The notes: generated by a model from the letters alone, not told the origin. A DNA stretch of 39,131 nt from an uncultured SAR86 cluster bacterium (GCA_902618945.1 CACNCK010000013.1:1-39131); one strand, 5' to 3'; positions 1-10,994 are shown, counted from the stretch's first letter. A program made the numbers and translations.

Positions 1-1
1 G

Positions 2-112
2 GCAGTTCAAGTAGCCTTCGTAGAAAATACAGCCACGTTTCAAAATTTAGCTAGGAGCGATAGATTCCCACCTCAATACTATGATGAGAATGATGATTCT
101 TTCCCTTCGTAA
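2..112 (+). CDS. C-terminal fragment of an unidentified protein
   Basis: The window opens inside a reading frame that runs from base 2 to a TAA at 110-112, giving 36 residues that start AVQVAFVENTATFQ and end in an acidic, aromatic tail (QYYDENDDSFPS). The 5' part lies outside the window, so neither the family nor the length can be judged. No motif is recognisable. It runs in the same direction as the next gene, about 100 bases downstream. It is reported only because the frame is open from the window edge to its stop; it could be a chance frame. Confidence 0.45.
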   Translation, partial: AVQVAFVENTATFQNLARSDRFPPQYYDENDDSFPS

Positions 113-167
113 ATTGCAGCGCAAGTATCTAAAGTGGATATTTCAAAATACCTTTTTAAAGTTAATG

Positions 168-173
168 TATAAT
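168..173 (+). promoter_or_regulatory. Possible -10 element for the ferritin-like gene
   Basis: A perfect TATAAT lies about 40 bases before the ATG at 212, in the 99-base gap after the partial gene. No convincing -35 hexamer sits 16-18 bases upstream. In AT-rich DNA this is weak evidence. Confidence 0.3.
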
Positions 174-211
174 CTTTAGTAACTCTGCCAAGATTAAATG
201 TTTTACTTGAG

Positions 212-1288
212 ATGAAAATTAAATATACAGAAGAAACACCAAGAAAAATTAGAGATTACGAAGAAATAGAACTGGTTTTAAGTTCTGAAGAAGTTGAAGA
301 TATTGCTGAGATATTTAAAACTCCATTAACAGGAACCTATAATTGGGACTACACGGTACAAGATAATCGCATAGCTAAGCTTTATGAACTAGGAAAGAAG
401 CTCAATTGGAATGTATCTATGGATATAGATTGGGATAGGCCCATGGTTGTATCTGATGAAATACCACCCATGTTTTGGGATGAGTATCCTCCTTACAAAA
501 AATTAAATCCAGAAGAGAAGAGAGAATTCTTAAGACACAGAGGTGCTAGTCAATTTAGTCAATTTTTACATGGTGAACAGGGGGCACTTCTAGTTGCTTC
601 TCAGTTGGTATCATGCGCGCCTACATATCAAGCAAAGCTTTATGCTGCCTCACAGGCGTTTGACGAGGCAAGGCATGTTGAAGCTTTTACAAAGTATATT
701 CAAAATAGATCTAAGCTTATGTATCCAGTAGGGGCCGGCTTAAAAAGCTTGCTAGACAAGATCCTTACAGATGAGAGATGGGACCTTAAACTCATAGGAA
801 TGCAAATTATTATTGAAGGTTTGGCTCTAGCTGCTTTCAATACTGCCAAAGCAGTTACTCCTGACCCAGTATTGAGGGATATTCTGCATTTGATTATCCG
901 AGATGAAGCCAGACATGTAACTTTCGGGGTGAATTATCTTGAAGACTTCATCGAAAATCTTTCTGATCAAGAAAAGGAAGATAGAGCTATGTTCGCTTAC
1001 GAAGCTTGTGTTATTAGCAAGGAGAGACTCTTTCCTACAGATGTATTTAGAAAATTTGGCTGGGATGAAGACGAAGCTAGAGAATTTTCAAACAATGCAG
1101 GTTTTGCTTCTGAATTTCAGAGACTTTTATTCTCTAGAGTTGTACCTAACCTCTCAAGGATAGGCTTACTTACAGACAATGTAAGGCCTCTTTACGATAA
1201 ACTCGGTGTACTCGAATTCGAAAGCCATGATCCTGATGGCGATATACCCTGGGCTGAATTAGAGAAACCTCTCGATTTATCAGCCTAA
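212..1288 (+). CDS. Ferritin-like diiron protein (R2/AurF-like fold)
   Basis: This 358-residue protein carries the carboxylate-bridged diiron signature of the ferritin/RNR-R2 superfamily. E122 is followed by an E-x-x-H (E152, H155 in DEARHVE), then E202 and a second E-x-x-H (E232, H235 in RDEARHV). That is the classic E, ExxH, E, ExxH ligand set on a four-helix bundle. Members include ribonucleotide reductase R2, fatty-acid desaturases and N-oxygenases. The tyrosyl-radical context of a true R2 is not evident and no large RNR subunit lies nearby. A diiron oxygenase, oxidase or desaturase-like role is the safest reading; the substrate is unknown. The gene stands alone before pyrG with 94 bases between. 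A clear Shine-Dalgarno sequence is not seen. Confidence 0.75.
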   Translation: MKIKYTEETPRKIRDYEEIELVLSSEEVEDIAEIFKTPLTGTYNWDYTVQDNRIAKLYELGKKLNWNVSMDIDWDRPMVVSDEIPPMFWDEYPPYKKLNPEEKREFLRHRGASQFSQFLHGEQGALLVASQLVSCAPTYQAKLYAASQAFDEARHVEAFTKYIQNRSKLMYPVGAGLKSLLDKILTDERWDLKLIGMQIIIEGLALAAFNTAKAVTPDPVLRDILHLIIRDEARHVTFGVNYLEDFIENLSDQEKEDRAMFAYEACVISKERLFPTDVFRKFGWDEDEAREFSNNAGFASEFQRLLFSRVVPNLSRIGLLTDNVRPLYDKLGVLEFESHDPDGDIPWAELEKPLDLSA

Positions 1289-1334
1289 TATTATATTTCT
1301 ATTGTTCCTTATACAGGATTTTGTTAACCTGTAA

Positions 1335-3847
<2,513 letters not shown>

Positions 3848-3855
3848 GACTTTTT

Positions 3856-5127
3856 ATGAAAATACAAAATATTGAAGGCTTTGAAGTTATAGACTCAAGA
3901 GGCAATCCAACAGTAGCGGCGAGAGTTAACCTTGAAACCTCAATATCTGCTTTAGCGATGGTACCATCTGGAGCTTCGACTGGTCAGCATGAAGCAAATG
4001 AGAAACGCGATAAAGATACAAGCAGATATCTAGGCAAAGGTGTCTTAGGTGCGGTTAATGCAATTAATACAGAGATATCCTCTTTACTAAAAGGTAAGGA
4101 TATATTTGACCTGCTAGCTAATGACAGACTAATGATAGATACAGACGGAACTTGCAATAAAAGTAATCTTGGAGCAAATGCTATCTTGGCTGTTTCTATG
4201 GCATCTGCAAAAGCCGCTTCGATGGCTAGTAAAATTCCTCTTTACACTTTCTTAAATAATAAATACTCAGAATTCTGTGAGACAGATATTTCGCCTTCTC
4301 TTCCAATTCCAATGATGAATATTCTTAACGGTGGAGCCCATGCAGATAATCCAATTGATTTTCAAGAATTTATGATTCAACCAAGAGGGTTCAATTCTTT
4401 TTCTGAAACGTTAAGAGCCGGAGTGGAGATTTTTCATACCCTAAAAAATATCCTCTCTTCAAAAGGTCTAAATACATCAGTAGGTGATGAAGGAGGTTTT
4501 GCTCCAAATATAAAATCACCAGAAGAGGCTCTGGATTTAATTATGACAGCAATAGAAAAGGCAGGATACGTACCAGGTGAGCAAGTCGCGTTATGTCTGG
4601 ATATAGCTGCAACTGAATTTTATTCGGATTCAGTCTACACCCTTGCAGGCATGAATAAAGATTTTAACTCTGCTGACATGGTAGGTTACATTCAAGACTT
4701 GTGTAAAAAATATCCTATAAGCTCAGTTGAAGATGGGCTTGACGAAGATGATTGGGACGGATGGACAAAACTAACAGAATTATTAGGTTCCAAAATTCAA
4801 CTAGTCGGTGATGACTTGTTTGTTACTAATCCAGAAAGAATTAAGAAAGGCATTAAAAGCAATTCTGCTAATTCAGTTTTGGTTAAGGTAAATCAGATTG
4901 GAACACTTCTAGAAACTTTTGAATCCGTGAAGACCTCTTTGGATAATAATTTTACTACTGTTATTTCTCATAGATCTGGCGAAACTGAAGATACATTTAT
5001 TGCAGATTTAGCCGTAGCTGTAGCTTCAGGTCAGATAAAAACAGGAGCACCTTCAAGATCAGATAGGGTAGCTAAATATAATAGACTATTGATGATAGAG
5101 TCGGATTCTGAAATATATATTCGATGA
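3856..5127 (+). CDS. eno: Enolase
   Basis: Enolase converts 2-phosphoglycerate to phosphoenolpyruvate in glycolysis and gluconeogenesis, and in many proteobacteria is a degradosome component. At 423 residues it has the expected length. Visible signatures are EVIDSRGNPTV near the N-terminus, the substrate loop VPSGASTGQHEA, NGGAHADNPIDFQEFM, VGDEGGFAPN, SVEDGLDEDDWDGW (metal-binding acidic residues), LVKVNQIGTL (catalytic Lys) and SHRSGETEDTFIADLAVA. The product phosphoenolpyruvate is a substrate of KdsA just upstream. The stop overlaps the ftsB start as ATGA. Confidence 0.98.
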   Translation: MKIQNIEGFEVIDSRGNPTVAARVNLETSISALAMVPSGASTGQHEANEKRDKDTSRYLGKGVLGAVNAINTEISSLLKGKDIFDLLANDRLMIDTDGTCNKSNLGANAILAVSMASAKAASMASKIPLYTFLNNKYSEFCETDISPSLPIPMMNILNGGAHADNPIDFQEFMIQPRGFNSFSETLRAGVEIFHTLKNILSSKGLNTSVGDEGGFAPNIKSPEEALDLIMTAIEKAGYVPGEQVALCLDIAATEFYSDSVYTLAGMNKDFNSADMVGYIQDLCKKYPISSVEDGLDEDDWDGWTKLTELLGSKIQLVGDDLFVTNPERIKKGIKSNSANSVLVKVNQIGTLLETFESVKTSLDNNFTTVISHRSGETEDTFIADLAVAVASGQIKTGAPSRSDRVAKYNRLLMIESDSEIYIR

Positions 5128-5465
5128 TAAAAAAAGTAATTCTAATCATAAAAGCGCAACCGATTTTCTTTGTTTCTTTTATCATATTAAGTTTTATAAT
5201 TGGACTAACTCAATATCAATTTTGGTTTGGAGATTTTAGTAGGAGCGACTTACAAATTCTTAAAGAAGATATTGCTTTAGTCGAATCAGAGACTAATTTA
5301 ATCAAGATACAAAACCAAGATTTGCTAATAGAAAAACAAAAATTAAGCTCTGGAAAGGAAGCCCTAGAAGGAGCAGCTAGAATAGAGCTTGGAATGATAA
5401 AACAAGGTGAAAAGTTTTATGTTTTTAAAGAAGAGTCTTCTGATGACTCATTAAAAGATAATTAA
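5124..5465 (+). CDS. ftsB: Cell division protein FtsB
   Basis: This 113-residue bitopic protein has a short cytoplasmic N-terminus, one hydrophobic segment at about residues 13-31, then a Glu/Lys/Gln-rich stretch with heptad character (about 45-80) that should form the periplasmic coiled coil. FtsB forms a complex with FtsL and FtsQ that activates septal wall synthesis. Sequence conservation in the family is low, so the call rests on architecture, length and position: eno-ftsB-ispD is a conserved gammaproteobacterial order. The C-terminal motif AARIELGMIKQGEKFY matches the usual FtsB pattern (E-x-A-R-x-x-L-G-M-I-x-x-G-E-x-F-Y). It overlaps eno by four bases. Confidence 0.93.
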   Translation: MIKKVILIIKAQPIFFVSFIILSFIIGLTQYQFWFGDFSRSDLQILKEDIALVESETNLIKIQNQDLLIEKQKLSSGKEALEGAARIELGMIKQGEKFYVFKEESSDDSLKDN

Positions 5466-5466
5466 A

Positions 5467-6159
5467 TTGATAGAACCATTCGTAGTAATATTACCTGGCG
5501 CAGGTTCAGGATTGCGTTTCAACTCAGATACCCCAAAGCAATTTCAGAAAATAGAGGGAAAGTTAGTTATTGATTATTCCATAGATCTCTTTTTAAGTTT
5601 CAAAGAATGTAAAAAAATAATAATCGCCTTGCCTGATATACATTTATTCGATAAAAAAATTTTTAAACAGGAGAGAATTAAAATTATCGAAGGAGGAGAT
5701 TCAAGAGCAGACTCTGTAAGGGAAGGTTTTAATGTGTTGATGTCATTAGGGCATAAAGAGAATATATTGATTCACGATGTTGCTAGACCTTGTCTTCAGT
5801 CGATTGAAGTCAAAAATTTTTTAAATTTTTTTTCAACTTCAAAAGCAGATGGGGTGATTTTTGCAAAACCTAGTACAGATACATTAAAGTCTTCAAAAGA
5901 TGGTAAAGTCATAGACAATACGGTTGATAGATCTTTATTTTGGGAGGCACAAACACCACAAATTTTTAATTCCCAGAAATTATTTCAGGCTTATAATTCC
6001 TTCGGTGGAGATTTAAGTAAGATTACAGATGAATCATCTCTTTTCGATAACAAAAAAGAGAATATACTTTTATTCAAAGGCTCTTCCAATAATATGAAAA
6101 TAACTTACCCGGGCGACTTGCAATTAGCAGAACATGTAATAATGAGTTCTAAGGAATAG
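5467..6159 (+). CDS. ispD: 2-C-methyl-D-erythritol 4-phosphate cytidylyltransferase
   Basis: IspD transfers CMP from CTP to methylerythritol phosphate in the non-mevalonate (MEP) isoprenoid pathway. Length is 230 residues. The nucleotide-binding motif reads LPGAGSGLRFNSDTPKQF, a slight variant of the usual PAAGxGxRM...PKQ. Further signatures are GGDSRADSVREG and ILIHDVARPCL. The start is a TTG at 5467, one base after the ftsB stop; it gives the normal N-terminus and no ATG is better placed. ispF follows four bases downstream. CTP comes from PyrG of the same block, and IspG of the same pathway begins at the window end. Confidence 0.95.
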   Translation: MIEPFVVILPGAGSGLRFNSDTPKQFQKIEGKLVIDYSIDLFLSFKECKKIIIALPDIHLFDKKIFKQERIKIIEGGDSRADSVREGFNVLMSLGHKENILIHDVARPCLQSIEVKNFLNFFSTSKADGVIFAKPSTDTLKSSKDGKVIDNTVDRSLFWEAQTPQIFNSQKLFQAYNSFGGDLSKITDESSLFDNKKENILLFKGSSNNMKITYPGDLQLAEHVIMSSKE

Positions 6160-6163
6160 ATGT

Positions 6164-6637
6164 ATGCGTATTGGACATGGATATGATGCTCATAAATTGG
6201 TTCCAGGTAGTGGAATGACTCTGGGAGGAATTGAAATTAAATGCGATTACTCACTTGAAGCTCATTCTGATGGAGATATTTTAGTGCATGCTTTGATTGA
6301 TGCATTACTGGGAGCAGCAGCATATGGCGATCTTGGAACATATTTTCCTTCTGAAGATCAGTCACTCAAGAATATTTCTAGCTTATCTATGTTATCTACA
6401 GTTTTAGAAAAACTTAATAAAGATGGTTTCAAGATTTCAAATATTGACCTCACTTATGTGGGGCAAGTCCCTAAATTAATATCTTATAGTAAAGAAATTA
6501 GACAAAATTTATCTACCTTCATTAACATGGACATCAATGATATAAGTTGCAAAGCGACAACAACTGATCATTTAGGGTTTGAAGGAAAACTAAAAGGAAT
6601 ATCTTGTCACTGTGTTGTTTTAATAGACCGTCAATAA
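6164..6637 (+). CDS. ispF: 2-C-methyl-D-erythritol 2,4-cyclodiphosphate synthase
   Basis: IspF cyclises CDP-methylerythritol 2-phosphate to the cyclodiphosphate with loss of CMP, in the MEP isoprenoid pathway. At 157 residues it has normal size. Zinc ligands D8, H10 and H42 are visible in GYDAH and HSDGDILVHA, with the conserved LLGAAAYGDLGTYFP and the C-terminal KATTTDHLGFEGKLKGISCH. It follows ispD, as in most gammaproteobacteria. In E. coli and Pseudomonas truD normally follows ispF; here surE comes three bases after the stop and truD is absent. Confidence 0.97.
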   Translation: MRIGHGYDAHKLVPGSGMTLGGIEIKCDYSLEAHSDGDILVHALIDALLGAAAYGDLGTYFPSEDQSLKNISSLSMLSTVLEKLNKDGFKISNIDLTYVGQVPKLISYSKEIRQNLSTFINMDINDISCKATTTDHLGFEGKLKGISCHCVVLIDRQ

Positions 6638-6640
6638 AAA

Positions 6641-7408
6641 ATGAAAATTCTACTTTCAAATGATGATGGATATGATGCACCTGGACTCGAAGTACTTTTT
6701 GAGACACTTAAAAGTTTTGCAGAACTTTGTGTTGTAGCTCCCGAAGATAATAATAGCGGAGCAGGATGCTCTATAACGACTAATAAACCCATGCATGTTA
6801 CCAAGCAAAAAAATGGCTTTTTTTCTGTAAGTGGCAGACCTGCAGACTGTGTTTATCTTGGAATAAATGAGTTAGCTCCGTGGAAACCGGATATTGTGAT
6901 TAGCGGTATAAATCTTGGTGCAAATATGGGAGAAGACCTACTTTATTCTGGAACAGTCGGTGCTGCATTAGAAGCAAGAGGCTTAGATTATCCTTCTATA
7001 GCTATATCTGCTGCTGCATTTCATCAACCTGGTTCTGAAAATTACATGGAACCTAATTATCAAACCTCTGCAGATGTAATTCTAGATCTTCTTCAAAATT
7101 ATGAATTAGGTGCAATCGATCCATCGCTAGTTCTAAATATCAATACACCTAATGTTGAATTTTCAAAGGATCTTAGATACGTAATTACTTCAGTTGGGAC
7201 ATGGGGAGCAAGAACTCCTCCTAGCGTAGAGATAGATATAAAAGGTAATAAAACATTTTGGACGACCCATAGAGATAAATTTCCACAGAATAAAGAAAAT
7301 TCCGACATAGCAACATTACAAGGCAGTAAAGTCTCTATATCCCCAATTAATCCGAGTTTCACTATTGACGAAGTATCCAGTGGAAACTTTCGTTTGAAAA
7401 TGAAATGA
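6641..7408 (+). CDS. surE: 5'/3'-nucleotidase SurE
   Basis: SurE is a divalent-metal-dependent phosphatase of nucleoside monophosphates linked to stationary-phase survival. At 255 residues it is normal. The N-terminus MKILLSNDDGYDAPGL holds the metal ligands in NDD. VVAPEDNNSGAGCSIT, GRPADCVYLGI and ISGINLGANMGEDLLYSGTVGAA are the other family signatures. The stop overlaps the pcm start as ATGA, the standard surE-pcm pair. Confidence 0.95.
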   Translation: MKILLSNDDGYDAPGLEVLFETLKSFAELCVVAPEDNNSGAGCSITTNKPMHVTKQKNGFFSVSGRPADCVYLGINELAPWKPDIVISGINLGANMGEDLLYSGTVGAALEARGLDYPSIAISAAAFHQPGSENYMEPNYQTSADVILDLLQNYELGAIDPSLVLNINTPNVEFSKDLRYVITSVGTWGARTPPSVEIDIKGNKTFWTTHRDKFPQNKENSDIATLQGSKVSISPINPSFTIDEVSSGNFRLKMK

Positions 7409-8088
7409 GCCTAGATAAAGATTATTTGCAAGGTCAGGGCATGACCTCCTTGCGGACAAGGCAAAGACTAATTGAAAGACTTACTGAGAAAGGTATATCA
7501 GATGTTAGAGTATTGGAGGCTATGAGAGATAGCCCTCGGCATTTGTTTTTAGATGAAGCTCTCGCAACAAGGGCATATGATGACTTATCCTTACCAATTG
7601 GTTATCAGCAGACAATCTCTCAACCTTACATAGTAGCCAGGATGACAGAATGTCTGATTTCAGATGATCGTTTATCAGAAACTCCACTCGAAAATACTCT
7701 AGAAATTGGAACGGGTTGTGGTTATCAAACATATCTTTTGTCTATTTTTTCAAAAAAGGTTACAACTATTGAAAGAATCGAGCCTCTTCAGATCAAAGCT
7801 AAGAATATTCTTAAGAATCTTAAAGTTAACAATGTGTCTTTTAAGTTTGATGATGGTAACAACTTAGGTCAGCAACAATACGATGCGATTCTTTCAGCAG
7901 CAGCTCCTTTTGAAGTTCCACAAAACCTTAAAGAGCGTCTTTCAATTGGTGGTAAATTAGTTTTACCTGTTGGCAATAATGAACAACAAGTTCTTACCTT
8001 AGTAAAAAGGATTTCAGAAGATGAATTTTTAGAAGAAAAACTGGAAGAGGTTATGTTCGTCCCTTTGCTTAAAGGAGTGGTTTCATAG
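7405..8088 (+). CDS. pcm: Protein-L-isoaspartate O-methyltransferase
   Basis: Pcm uses S-adenosylmethionine to methylate isoaspartyl residues in aged proteins, starting their repair. Length is 227 residues. Signatures are SPRHLFLDEALATRAYDD, LPIGYQQTISQPYIVARMTE and the SAM-binding glycine motif LEIGTGCGYQT, then ILSAAAPFEVP and GGKLVLPVG. It overlaps surE by four bases. In many gammaproteobacteria nlpD and rpoS follow; here a DUF368 gene follows directly. Confidence 0.95.
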   Translation: MSLDKDYLQGQGMTSLRTRQRLIERLTEKGISDVRVLEAMRDSPRHLFLDEALATRAYDDLSLPIGYQQTISQPYIVARMTECLISDDRLSETPLENTLEIGTGCGYQTYLLSIFSKKVTTIERIEPLQIKAKNILKNLKVNNVSFKFDDGNNLGQQQYDAILSAAAPFEVPQNLKERLSIGGKLVLPVGNNEQQVLTLVKRISEDEFLEEKLEEVMFVPLLKGVVS

Positions 8089-8129
8089 ATACAGAAGGTA
8101 AATTCTCTCTATTCTGCAAAGGAATTGCC

Positions 8130-8927
8130 ATGGGAGTGGCAGAAGTTATCCCAGGTATTTCTGGAGGCACTCTAGCTCTTATCTTGGGTATATACGAGAG
8201 ACTTATAAATGCTATAAGCGCTTTTAACTTTGAACTTATTAATTTGCTTAAGAATAAAAGAATATTTGAAGCTTGGGATCAAGTTGATGGAACTTTTATT
8301 ACGTTACTTATTATTGGTATGTTGACCTCAATTTTCATCTTTTCTTCCTTTTTATTATTCTTCATGGAAGAGTATCCTTTTATTTTCAAGTCCTTTTTGT
8401 CTAGCATTTTGCTCGGTTCTGCCTTTTTAGAACCATTGAAACCTAAAATGTCAGCAAGATTTTTAATAGGATTAACACTTTCAATTTGTATTTGCAGTTT
8501 TCTATATCTTTTACCTTCTAGAGAATTGGTGGAGGTAAACCATTTGTACTTATTCTTTTCAGGATTCATTGCGATCACGGCATTAATAATTCCAGGTATA
8601 TCTGGTAGTTTTATTCTTCTCTTACTTGGAACTTATACCACAATGTTAGTGGCTGTTAGGGATTTAAATTTTTATCTAATTTTTATCTTTCTGTCAGGAG
8701 CAATAATTGGCTTATTAAGTGTAGTCAGATTTATCAAGTTTCTATATGAAAAGGAAAGACACTTACTCCTTTCAATTTTTTTTGGTTTGGTGATTTTTTG
8801 CGTACCACTTATTTGGATAAATGAAACCAGTAATTCAACTGCTGACTTTAATTTTCTTTCTGTTGCAACTGGAGGTTCGCTTGGTTTTCTTTTAATTTTT
8901 TTATTTAACAAGACTAAGATAAATTAG
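8130..8927 (+). CDS. DUF368 (PopT-like) membrane protein, probable undecaprenyl phosphate translocase
   Basis: This polytopic membrane protein of about 265 residues has the two repeated DUF368 signatures, [20 protein letters not shown] at the N-terminus and [20 protein letters not shown] in the second half. This fits an internally duplicated transporter fold. DUF368 members (PopT) were recently assigned to recycling undecaprenyl phosphate across the inner membrane for wall and LPS synthesis; the substrate here is inferred. The ATG at 8130 has AAGGA six bases upstream. The family's usual KGxxMG opening, however, extends about 15 residues further up, with no ATG, GTG or TTG available (see findings). 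The stop TAG overlaps the fdxA stop on the other strand. Confidence 0.85.
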   Translation: MGVAEVIPGISGGTLALILGIYERLINAISAFNFELINLLKNKRIFEAWDQVDGTFITLLIIGMLTSIFIFSSFLLFFMEEYPFIFKSFLSSILLGSAFLEPLKPKMSARFLIGLTLSICICSFLYLLPSRELVEVNHLYLFFSGFIAITALIIPGISGSFILLLLGTYTTMLVAVRDLNFYLIFIFLSGAIIGLLSVVRFIKFLYEKERHLLLSIFFGLVIFCVPLIWINETSNSTADFNFLSVATGGSLGFLLIFLFNKTKIN

Positions 8928-9247
8928 CGTTCGATCATATCAAATTTATCTTTCACTTCTTTCCATTGTTCTGAATCAGGAAGAGGATCTTTTTGTTCAA
9001 CTATATTGGGCCACTCCATGCAGAGCTCCGCATTCAGTTCTATATATTTTATTTGATCCTCTGGAACTTCATCTTCCGAATAAATAGCTTCTATCGGACA
9101 TTCAGGTTCACATAACGCGCAGTCGATACACTCATCTGGATTGATAACCAGCATATTTGGACCTTCGTAGAAACAGTCAACAGGACAAACTTCTACACAG
9201 TCTGTTAACTTGCATTTGACACATGCATCTCCAACAATAAAAGCCAT
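8924..9247 (-). CDS. fdxA: 7Fe ferredoxin FdxA ([3Fe-4S][4Fe-4S])
   Basis: This 107-residue ferredoxin closely resembles Azotobacter vinelandii ferredoxin [41 protein letters not shown] and PLPD near the C-terminus. Cysteines C9 and C17 with the CVEVCP region fit the 3Fe cluster, and [12 protein letters not shown] supplies the 4Fe cluster. It is a low-potential electron carrier in the cytosol. In Pseudomonas fdxA lies between rpoS and mutS near recA. Here it sits between the DUF368 gene and cinA-recA, so the locus is conserved but thinned. It is convergent with DUF368 and divergent from cinA. Confidence 0.96.
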   Translation of the reverse strand: MAFIVGDACVKCKLTDCVEVCPVDCFYEGPNMLVINPDECIDCALCEPECPIEAIYSEDEVPEDQIKYIELNAELCMEWPNIVEQKDPLPDSEQWKEVKDKFDMIER

Positions 9248-9343
9248 CTGCCATCATTTTACCAGCTAACCAATATTCTAGTAACCATCATCTAGACAAA
9301 GATTTGATTTCTGTTCTAATGACAAAGAATATTATTTAGTAAA

Positions 9344-9832
9344 TTGGAATTAACTGATCTAGAAAATCTTAGCTCACATTTAGGAGCTCTTCTTCTTGAA
9401 AAGAAGATGTATTTTACTTGCGCAGAGTCTTGCACAGGTGGGTTACTATCTCAATCTATAGTTTCTGTGGCTGGAAGTTCAGCTTGGTTTGGGTGTAGCT
9501 TTATTACATACTCAAACCACTCTAAGCACAAGATGCTTGGTGTCTCAAAGGATTCACTAAAGTCGTTTGGAGCTGTAAGTGAAGAAGTAGTAGGAGAAAT
9601 GGTTACTGGAGCTCTAAGTGAAAGCAGAGCAAATCTTGGTATTGCAATAAGCGGTATAGCTGGGCCAGGAGGAGGTTCTTCTGAAAGGCCTGTAGGAACT
9701 GTATGTATAGCCTGGAAACTCAATGAAGGAGCAGAAATTAAAGAAACATTCCTATTTGATGGCAATAGAAACGAGGTAAGGTATAGAACAGTTTTGAAAG
9801 CTTTAGAGGGGGCTATAGACTTATTAAAGTAA
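9344..9832 (+). CDS. pncC: CinA C-terminal domain protein, nicotinamide-nucleotide amidase (PncC)
   Basis: This protein of about 162 residues consists only of the CinA C-terminal domain: TCAESCTGGLLSQSIVSVAGSS, SFITYSNHSKHKMLGV, GAVSEEVVGEMVTGAL and ISGIAGPGGGSSERPVGTV. Stand-alone proteins of this type deamidate nicotinamide mononucleotide in pyridine nucleotide recycling. The start is a TTG at 9344; no ATG gives a complete domain. It is immediately upstream of recA, the usual cinA-recA arrangement, but recA has its own SOS promoter in the 72-base gap. Confidence 0.92.
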   Translation: MELTDLENLSSHLGALLLEKKMYFTCAESCTGGLLSQSIVSVAGSSAWFGCSFITYSNHSKHKMLGVSKDSLKSFGAVSEEVVGEMVTGALSESRANLGIAISGIAGPGGGSSERPVGTVCIAWKLNEGAEIKETFLFDGNRNEVRYRTVLKALEGAIDLLK

Positions 9833-9844
9833 AATTTTAAATAA

Positions 9845-9864
9845 TACTGTTTATTTATACAGTA
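9845..9864 (+). promoter_or_regulatory. LexA (SOS) box of recA
   Basis: TACTGTTTATTTATACAGTA matches the gammaproteobacterial LexA consensus (TACTGTATATATATACAGTA): both CTG/CAG half-sites at the correct ten-base spacing, and 19 of 20 bases. It lies 41 bases before the recA ATG and just upstream of the -10 element. A repressor here would cover the -35 region, as in E. coli recA. Confidence 0.95.
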
Positions 9865-9869
9865 TTTTG

Positions 9870-9875
9870 TATAAT
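9870..9875 (+). promoter_or_regulatory. -10 element of the recA promoter
   Basis: A perfect TATAAT lies six bases after the LexA box, about 30 bases upstream of the recA start. The -35 region at the standard distance falls inside the LexA box (CTGTTT) and is weak, consistent with a LexA-controlled promoter. GGAG lies about seven bases before the ATG as ribosome binding site. Confidence 0.8.
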
Positions 9876-9904
9876 GCAATAATATTTTTAAACGGAGAAA
9901 TATT

Positions 9905-10924
9905 ATGGCTCATAAAAAGGTGACTGACATAAAAGAAGTAGACAAATCCAAGCAACTAGACAGTGCTTTAGGTCAAATTGAGAGACAGTTTGGCTCAGGA
10001 ACCGTCATGCGTATGGGAGAAAAGAGAAATGAAAAAATTCCTGCTATTCCGACCGGATCATTAGGACTCGATATTGCATTGGGCATTGGTGGACTTCCTA
10101 GAGGTAGAATCGTTGAGATTTATGGTCCTGAGTCTTCTGGCAAAACAACACTTACTCTCGAAGTAATAGCACAATGTCAAAAATTAGGTGGTACTGCCGC
10201 ATTTATTGATGCTGAACACGCATTAGATCCCATCTATGCTGAAAAACTTGGAGTAAATGTTGATGAATTATTAGTTTCACAACCTGATACAGGTGAGCAA
10301 GCTTTGGAAGTTGCAGATATTATGGTTTCATCTGGTGGCGTCGATATATTAGTTATTGATTCTGTAGCCGCTTTAGTCCCTAAAGCTGAAATAGAAGGAG
10401 AGATGGGAGACCATCACGTTGGTCTGCAAGCAAGATTAATGTCACAAGCCCTTAGGAAGATCACTGGAAATGTTCAAAAATCTGATACCTTAGTCATTTT
10501 TATCAATCAAATAAGACACAAAATAGGAGTTATGTTTGGAAGTCCGGAAACAACTGCAGGAGGAAATGCCCTCAAGTTTTATTCTTCTGTCAGAATGGAC
10601 ATAAGAAGAATCGGTACAGTTAAAGATGGTGATGAGGCTGTAGGAAATGAAACTCGAGTGAAGGTCGTCAAAAATAAAGTTTCACCACCTTTTAAACAGG
10701 CAGAATTTCAGATACTTTACAATAAAGGGATAAACAGATTGGGAGAGTTAATTGATAAAGGAGCTGATCTCGATATCATAGAAAAGGCGGGAGCTTGGTA
10801 TAGTTACGAAGGCGAGAAGATAGGACAAGGCAAGGCTAACTCCATTGAGTTTCTTGAACAAAATCCTAAATTACTGAAGACGATAGAAAAGCGAGTAATG
10901 GATTCCATCAATAAAGAGGATTAA
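9905..10924 (+). CDS. recA: Recombinase RecA
   Basis: RecA forms filaments on single-stranded DNA, drives homologous strand exchange and triggers LexA self-cleavage. At 339 residues it is a normal bacterial length. Visible features are the Walker A motif GPESSGKTT at residues 74-82, [30 protein letters not shown] (Walker B region), QALRKITGN and loop 2 [22 protein letters not shown]. It is transcribed from a LexA-boxed promoter and ends in a hairpin terminator, so it is probably monocistronic. recX, which usually follows recA, is absent; a thiolase gene comes next. Confidence 0.99.
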   Translation: MAHKKVTDIKEVDKSKQLDSALGQIERQFGSGTVMRMGEKRNEKIPAIPTGSLGLDIALGIGGLPRGRIVEIYGPESSGKTTLTLEVIAQCQKLGGTAAFIDAEHALDPIYAEKLGVNVDELLVSQPDTGEQALEVADIMVSSGGVDILVIDSVAALVPKAEIEGEMGDHHVGLQARLMSQALRKITGNVQKSDTLVIFINQIRHKIGVMFGSPETTAGGNALKFYSSVRMDIRRIGTVKDGDEAVGNETRVKVVKNKVSPPFKQAEFQILYNKGINRLGELIDKGADLDIIEKAGAWYSYEGEKIGQGKANSIEFLEQNPKLLKTIEKRVMDSINKED

Positions 10925-10966
10925 TTTCTCTTTCTCAAACTACCTATTTTGTTATAGGATTCAAAT

Positions 10967-10994
10967 GTGGCGACTAATTGAGTCGCCACTTTTA
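10967..10994 (+). terminator. Rho-independent terminator of recA
   Basis: GTGGCGACT and AGTCGCCAC form a perfect nine-base-pair stem around the loop AATTG, followed by TTTTAT. It lies about 43 bases after the recA stop and before the thiolase ribosome binding site. The GC-rich stem stands out in AT-rich DNA. The T-run is short. A weaker inverted repeat (CCTAT/ATAGG, 10943-10958) lies just before it. Confidence 0.85.

Noticed and set aside
7099-7362. Open reading frame of 87 codons on the reverse strand inside surE
   Set aside because: It lies wholly inside a well-supported gene, shows no recognisable motif and is explained by codon use on the coding strand.
9451-9879. Open frame of 142 codons on the reverse strand across the cinA-type gene and recA promoter
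   Set aside because: It covers most of the pncC gene, runs through the LexA box and has a Pro/Ser/Thr-rich composition typical of antisense frames.
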